This document shows positions 60,497 to 64,000 of a DNA stretch of 64,000 nucleotides, piece by piece; position 1 is the stretch's first letter; each line of letters opens with the position of its first letter. The notes below the pieces were generated by a model, which was not told the DNA's origin, made no database searches, and saw nothing but the letters and a program-made list of their open reading frames with translations. The position numbers and the translations under genes were made by a program. The DNA comes from Phymorhynchus buccinoides (Eukaryota > Mollusca > Gastropoda > Neogastropoda > Raphitomidae): contig CM065699.1 of assembly GCA_017654935.2 (NCBI GenBank), positions 49,660,271 to 49,724,270 of the forward strand, read 5' to 3'.

Positions 60497-60829
60497 GCTG
60501 GGTACTATTTCACAAGGGCTAACGTTACGTTGCGCTCGCTCAAATCGGCAAAAACGGTCTAAGAAACACCCTTCGTTTGCCGATAGTTCGCGTGACGTTT
60601 TGTTCTTGCTAAACACCGAGCAAGCGGCGAACTATCCAGAACTAGTAGGGGGTGAATACATTACTTGTTGTTGATTGGTCCATTAAAGTTTGGTTAAAAT
60701 AATACTTTTTTGTTGTTGACCAATCAGACAAGAGCTTGTAATATTCTTCTGCAAACGTAAAGTGGTTTTTTTAGACCACTTTTGTCGTAACAGGTATGCG
60801 CAAGGCGTCTAGAGAAACTCCACCCTGGT
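60497..60829 (+). mobile_element. Repeat E, copy 5
   Basis: Complete-looking copy from TTTCACAAGGGCTAACGTTA to CTAGAGAAACTCCACCCTGG. Confidence 0.78.
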
Positions 60830-61025
60830 GTTTATATCCAGAATTGGATTTCTGCCAGTGTATAACCCATCAAGATCAACATAAAAAAGATCCAATCTCA
60901 CATAAATAAATGGTACAGCTTTAGTACAAAGAGTAATTATAGTGTATTTCGCTGAAACCTTCAAAGGGACAAATATTAAAGTGGCAGACAGTTATGGGGC
61001 TTAACGAGCAGCCGCATTTAAAAGG

Positions 61026-61036
61026 TATTTAAATAG
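61026..61036 (+). promoter_or_regulatory. TATA-like box of the candidate secreted-peptide gene
   Basis: TATTTAAATAG lies about 120 bases before the start codon at 61154. A transcript beginning near 61055-61065 would have a 90-100 base 5' UTR. Confidence 0.45.
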
Positions 61037-61153
61037 CTGCTTTTTTTTCCACGGATGTTAGTTCTGTTGAGAGTACGAACAGGGCTTGACGGAAGGACAA
61101 AACATTTAACGCTTAGCAGATCGAGTTACACCAGGCAGCAGCCAAACTTCAGG

Positions 61154-63136
<1,983 letters not shown>

Positions 63137-63245
63137 TGCCGCATTTAATAGTAGAAGTTGTTAGGCATCCATGTATGCTGATTCGGGACTCCTAATCACC
63201 TTCAGAGCAGCGCACTTTGTCAACAAAACCAGGCAAGTGACAAGT

Positions 63246-63437
63246 GTCATGAGAAATACGTACCTCCCATGAAATAAGTACCCTTCGCATGCGAACTATA
63301 GCCATCCTAACCCTAACCACGGAAAGAACCTAGAAATATAGCAGGAGGGTGTAAATCTACATCTTTGCCGAGAAATAGATGTACAAAGCCATGCCACTTA
63401 GTTTCGTAAAATTCAAAATAATGAGGAAAGGCTACTT
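63246..63437. mobile_element. Fold-back element, family T relative
   Basis: TACCTCCCATGAAATAAGTA at the left faces CTACTTATTTCATGGAGTA at the right, as in the other T copies where arms read AGTAGC and ATGA. It would lie in the 3' UTR of the peptide gene. Confidence 0.6.
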
Positions 63438-64000
63438 ATTTCATGGAGTAGAATATTCTCTTCACACCGGTCTAACAAACTGTAAACATGTCGCTGAGTA
63501 GTTGAACAACAGGCCTAACTGACGTTTATGGAATCGCTTCTGACTTTTCATATCGTGACAGTGTTTTTAATAACAAATCGTAATAAGCATTGGACAGTGA
63601 AATAAACTTTCTCGACCTGTCAATCCAGTCGACACGTAAGAACATTTCCGGCCACCCTCCCCAAGACACTTTTTTTTCTAGCAGCGTGTTAATATGTGCG
63701 TGCTGACCTACATTTTAACTCGCCAACACACCTCTTCCGAAAACGCAGACGACAACCACGACCAACTCGCCATGGAGGCTGGCCAGTTTCCGTCTTAATT
63801 GTGTGAAAAGAACTTGAATGAACACGTTTGCCGTGAGTCCAGCAAAATAAAGACAATCTAAAGAATTAAGCCATTGTCCATGGTGTCGATTTTTGTTGCT
63901 CCTGATTCGTGTACGTAGGCTCCAACCCACCTGCGTGCGCATCTCGACCCTTCCAAAGGAAGTGTCGCCATCTTAGTCCTTATTTGTGCGTAAACAAAGT
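63438..64000. other. Right edge, no gene resolved
   Basis: Candidate polyadenylation signals AATAAA at 63601-63606 and 63846-63851. The last 60 bases (TTCCAAAGGAAGTGTCGCCATCTTAG) contain an ETS-like AGGAAGTG next to a CGCCATCTT motif, which could be a promoter edge of a gene beyond the window. Confidence 0.3.

Overview
This is a eukaryotic nuclear window from an animal. Genes are split by GT-AG introns, intergenic DNA is AT-rich and crowded with microsatellites, SINEs, LINE ends and short inverted-repeat elements (MITEs), and nothing resembles bacterial operons. The proteins and the repeat style (tRNA-headed SINEs, many MITE families, long GT/GA/CT runs) suggest a lophotrochozoan, most likely a mollusc and perhaps a gastropod. 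That assignment is an inference.

Genes, left to right. (1) The last coding exon of an unrecognised plus-strand gene ends at 1340. (2) A complete minus-strand COX4 (cytochrome c oxidase subunit IV) gene lies at 10220-13766, with 4 coding exons and 189 aa. (3) A complete plus-strand SYS1 (Golgi membrane protein) gene lies at 22987-26833, with 3 coding exons and 155 aa. (4) A minus-strand coiled-coil gene spans 38313-55619. I assembled it exon by exon (11 coding exons, 371 aa, every junction in phase) and it is probably the C20orf96/DUF4618 family. (5) A candidate plus-strand gene for a 49-aa secreted peptide lies at 61154-63136 (3 exons). These are separate housekeeping or structural genes with no evident shared pathway: respiration, Golgi trafficking, a coiled-coil protein and a possible secreted peptide.

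Between and inside the genes are at least nine copies or fragments of one tRNA-derived SINE, several TTAA-flanked (piggyBac-like) MITE families, TA-flanked (Tc1/mariner-like) MITEs, two TAA/TTA-flanked (Harbinger-like) MITEs, two adjacent hAT-like elements with transposase N-terminal remnants, LINE 3' fragments, fold-back elements and a 2.85-kb minisatellite (6910-9762). Several insertions are nested, which gives relative ages.

The most unusual feature is a recurring pattern. Tandem repeats repeatedly include the edge of a coding exon. The repeats carry extra copies of the splice acceptor plus exon start (COX4 exon 2; exon 8 of the coiled-coil gene), of the start codon (coiled-coil gene exon 1), or of the coding 3' end (SYS1; the leftmost gene). 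A separate exon of the coiled-coil gene also has a copy 0.7 kb away. Reading is by eye; coordinates of repeats are approximate, while exon boundaries were checked base by base.
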